Source of the DNA: CAZABC01 sp964483405
GTDB lineage: Bacteria; Chloroflexota; Limnocylindria; Limnocylindrales; CSP1-4
Assembly: GCA_964483405.1 (NCBI GenBank)
Contig: CAZABC010000021.1
Span: 1-43,116 of the forward strand
Length of the DNA: 43,116 nt
Direction of reading: 5' to 3'
Notes under the pieces: generated by a model
What the model was told of the DNA's origin: nothing
The model's input: the letters and a program-made list of their open reading frames with translations, nothing else
Databases searched by the model: none
Made by a program: the position numbers and the translations under genes
Part shown: piece after piece, positions 41,876 to 43,116 of the stretch
Layout: the number at the start of each line of letters is the position of its first letter
How positions within the stretch are numbered: the first letter of the stretch is position 1

Positions 41876-41935
41876 CTAGCCGAGGACGGCGCGGCCGGGT
41901 CTAGCCGAGAGCGGCGTGGCCGGCCTCAGCCGAGG
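41876..41935. repeat. Diverged 25-bp repeat at the end of the peptidase gene
   Basis: CTAGCCGAGGACGGCGCGGC and CTAGCCGAGAGCGGCGTGGC begin two imperfect copies at 41876 and 41901. A partial third (CAGCCGAGGGCC) runs over the stop codon of the M55 peptidase. Confidence 0.6.
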
Positions 41936-42753
41936 GCCCCGACGATCCGGATCTGCGCCAGGAAGGCGCGGAACGCGGTCTCCGCGTCAGGGGCATCGAG
42001 GCGGGTCCCACGGTCGCCGATCCGCTCGACGCCCGGGACGACGGCCGCGTGGAGCGCCTGACCCGGGTTCGTCCACTCGATCTCGATCCCGATCGGCGGG
42101 GCGAGCTCGAGGGGTCGGAGCTCGCCGGCGGCCGCCCGCCGGACCGCCCGCTCGGCACCGGCCCGGATCCGCTCGCGGGCGACGGTCGGGTGGACCGACG
42201 CCGCGGCCCGCCAGCCGATCCCCTCCTTCACGACGACCCGCTCGGCCGCCGGCAGCCAGGCCTCCGTGTCCTCGGCCGTGGCGTCGTCGCCGGCGACCAT
42301 CCCGACCGGGACGCCCCAGGCGCCGAGGAGCATCGCGTTGACCGCGCTCTCGCTCGCCGGCCGGCCGTCGAGCCGGACGAGCGTCGGCCCGTACGAGTAG
42401 GTGTGGGCGATCGTGCCCGTCGGGTGGCCGGCCCGGGCGTGGTAGCCGACGAACAGGGCGACCGCGACCCCCGAGCCGGGACCAGCGCCCTGGACCATCG
42501 ACCACGGCTTCTGGCCCTGGACCAGGACGGCCCGCGGGTCGAGCGCGGCCGGGGACAGGTTGAACATCCGGTCATGGGAGTCGTTGACGACGACCTCGGT
42601 CGCACCGCCGGCGAACGCCCCCTCGATCGCAGCGTTCGCCTCGCCGACCATCAGCTCGACCGCCGCGGGGTAGCCGTGCGCACCACGGACGACGGGGTCG
42701 TCGTGGCTGATCCCGGCGAGGCCCTCCATGTCGACGCTGATCCAGACCTTCAC
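41926..42753 (-). CDS. M55-family D-aminopeptidase (DppA-like)
   Basis: 275-aa zinc peptidase of family M55, whose type member DppA cleaves D-Ala-containing peptides from cell-wall turnover. The metal motif KVWISVDMEGLAG (Asp8, Glu10) opens the protein. His60 in VVNDSHDRMFN, His105 in FVGYHARAGHP and Glu135 in RPASESAVNA match the remaining ligand and catalytic positions. GTG 42753 is chosen: GGAGG lies 7 nt upstream and the conserved KVWISVDMEG starts at residue 2. The open frame further upstream is repeat-derived. Cytosolic. It lies 111 nt ahead of the aminomutase-like gene on the same strand. A D-amino-acid link between the two genes is possible. Confidence 0.92.
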   Translation of the reverse strand: MKVWISVDMEGLAGISHDDPVVRGAHGYPAAVELMVGEANAAIEGAFAGGATEVVVNDSHDRMFNLSPAALDPRAVLVQGQKPWSMVQGAGPGSGVAVALFVGYHARAGHPTGTIAHTYSYGPTLVRLDGRPASESAVNAMLLGAWGVPVGMVAGDDATAEDTEAWLPAAERVVVKEGIGWRAAASVHPTVARERIRAGAERAVRRAAAGELRPLELAPPIGIEIEWTNPGQALHAAVVPGVERIGDRGTRLDAPDAETAFRAFLAQIRIVGALG

Positions 42754-42798
42754 CGTCCGCCTCCTGTCCGTGGCCGGGTTCGTCCGCCGGACTCCGCG

Positions 42799-42935
42799 CC
42801 AGGGGCGTCGCCGCGCCTCCCGTCGCCGAACCGGCTGATCGCCGGGCGCCGGTTCGCCGGGCGCCGGTTCGCCGGGCTCTGAGCCAGGGGCGTCGCCGCC
42901 CGTCCCGTCGCCGAACCGTCCGGTCGCCGGGCGCA
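42799..42935. repeat. Imperfect 52-bp direct repeat with an inner 15-bp tandem
   Basis: A block starting GCCAGGGGCGTCGCCGC and containing CCGTCGCCGAACCG occurs at about 42799-42852 and again at about 42882-42935. Between the copies, CGCCGGGCGCCGGTT is repeated in tandem. Confidence 0.7.
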
Positions 42936-42993
42936 TCGGCAGCGTACTCCACCGAGTCCCGGCGCGGCGTTCGAGCGGCCGCGCCGGGTGCCG

Positions 42994-43116
42994 TCGGCCC
43001 CGCACAGCCCCCGGGCGCCGCCGGCCCCGCACATCCCCCGGGCGCCGCCGGCCCCGCACAGCCCCCGGGCGCCGCCGGCCCCGCACAGCCCCCGGGCGCC
43101 GCCGGCCCCGCACAGC
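42994..43116. repeat. 27-bp tandem repeat running off the window end
   Basis: Four copies with period 27 (units start 42994, 43021, 43048 and 43075; CCGGCCCCGCACAG plus CCCCCGGGCGCCG), then a 15-nt partial copy ending the window. The second copy has one base change. The contig probably broke here because of the repeat. Confidence 0.92.

Larger units (their letters stand above)
42754..43116. other. Repeat-rich terminal region
   Basis: No gene. It holds a roughly 52-bp imperfect duplication, short GCCGGGCGCCGGTTC repeats between its copies, and the 27-bp tandem array at the window end. The promoter of the M55 gene should lie here but was not identified. Confidence 0.6.

Overview
The window (43,116 bases) is very GC-rich DNA with dense, short-spaced bacterial genes and three 100-N gaps, as in a scaffold from a metagenome or draft assembly. 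Gene content (arsenic permeases beside a small thioredoxin-like protein, an array of MttB-family proteins, an F420-type flavin oxidoreductase homologue, a lysine 5,6-aminomutase-like protein) and codon use suggest a Chloroflexota bacterium, perhaps of the Limnocylindria/Ellin6529 type. This assignment is inference; no rRNA or tRNA gene was seen to anchor it.

Layout. 25-3114 (+): arsenic resistance cluster: ArsR, an ArsP/YraQ-type permease, a small CxxC redox protein, a 66-aa membrane protein with a CCGM motif, and an Acr3 arsenite exporter. 4135-5424 (+): citrate synthase. 5517-7194 (+): an inverted-repeat operator followed by a thiol-rich trio: DUF302 protein, OsmC-like protein, and a membrane protein with a CPVC motif. 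7195-7861: repeat-rich intergenic DNA with a gap. 7875-9634 (+): two-gene ABC exporter. 9687-22808 (-): a ten-gene, translationally coupled operon. In transcription order it holds a complete PotA-PotD-PotB-PotC-type importer, five consecutive MttB-family (trimethylamine-methyltransferase-like) genes, and an alanine-dehydrogenase/transhydrogenase-like oxidoreductase. This is the most remarkable locus. 24103-26231 (+): molybdate locus (HTH-TOBE regulator, ModA, ModB; no ModC). 26228-33758 (-): sugar-related group (ROK kinase, Gfo/Idh/MocA oxidoreductase, a conserved small protein, GH2 beta-galactosidase, YtcJ-like amidohydrolase). 33843-36688 (+): SDR epimerase coupled to a trimethylamine-dehydrogenase-type Fe-S flavoprotein. 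36877-38493 (+): F420-type oxidoreductase homologue, phosphoribosyltransferase, double-ACT protein. 38579-40138: cytosolic HtrA-like protease divergent from an HxlR regulator, with a clear palindromic operator between them. 40166-42753 (-): lysine-5,6-aminomutase-alpha-like protein and M55 D-aminopeptidase. The window ends inside a 27-bp tandem repeat.

How it fits together. The 13-kb operon reads as an uptake-and-demethylation module: the importer would bring in a cationic or quaternary/methylated amine, five divergent non-pyrrolysine MttB homologues would act on it or on related substrates, and the dehydrogenase-like protein would process an amino-acid-like product. No corrinoid protein, reductive activase or acceptor methyltransferase is encoded here, so the methyl-transfer chemistry would need distant partners or be something else.

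Two patterns cross the whole window. A -10-like hexamer (TAnnnT) lies 6-7 nt before eight start codons, pointing to widespread leaderless transcription. GC-rich tandem repeats with different units (13, 17, 18, 24, 27, 30 bp) occur between and inside genes. All three N gaps sit in such repeats and are flanked by exact duplicates of 47, 30 and 55 nt, so the gaps are probably collapsed repeats rather than missing unique sequence.
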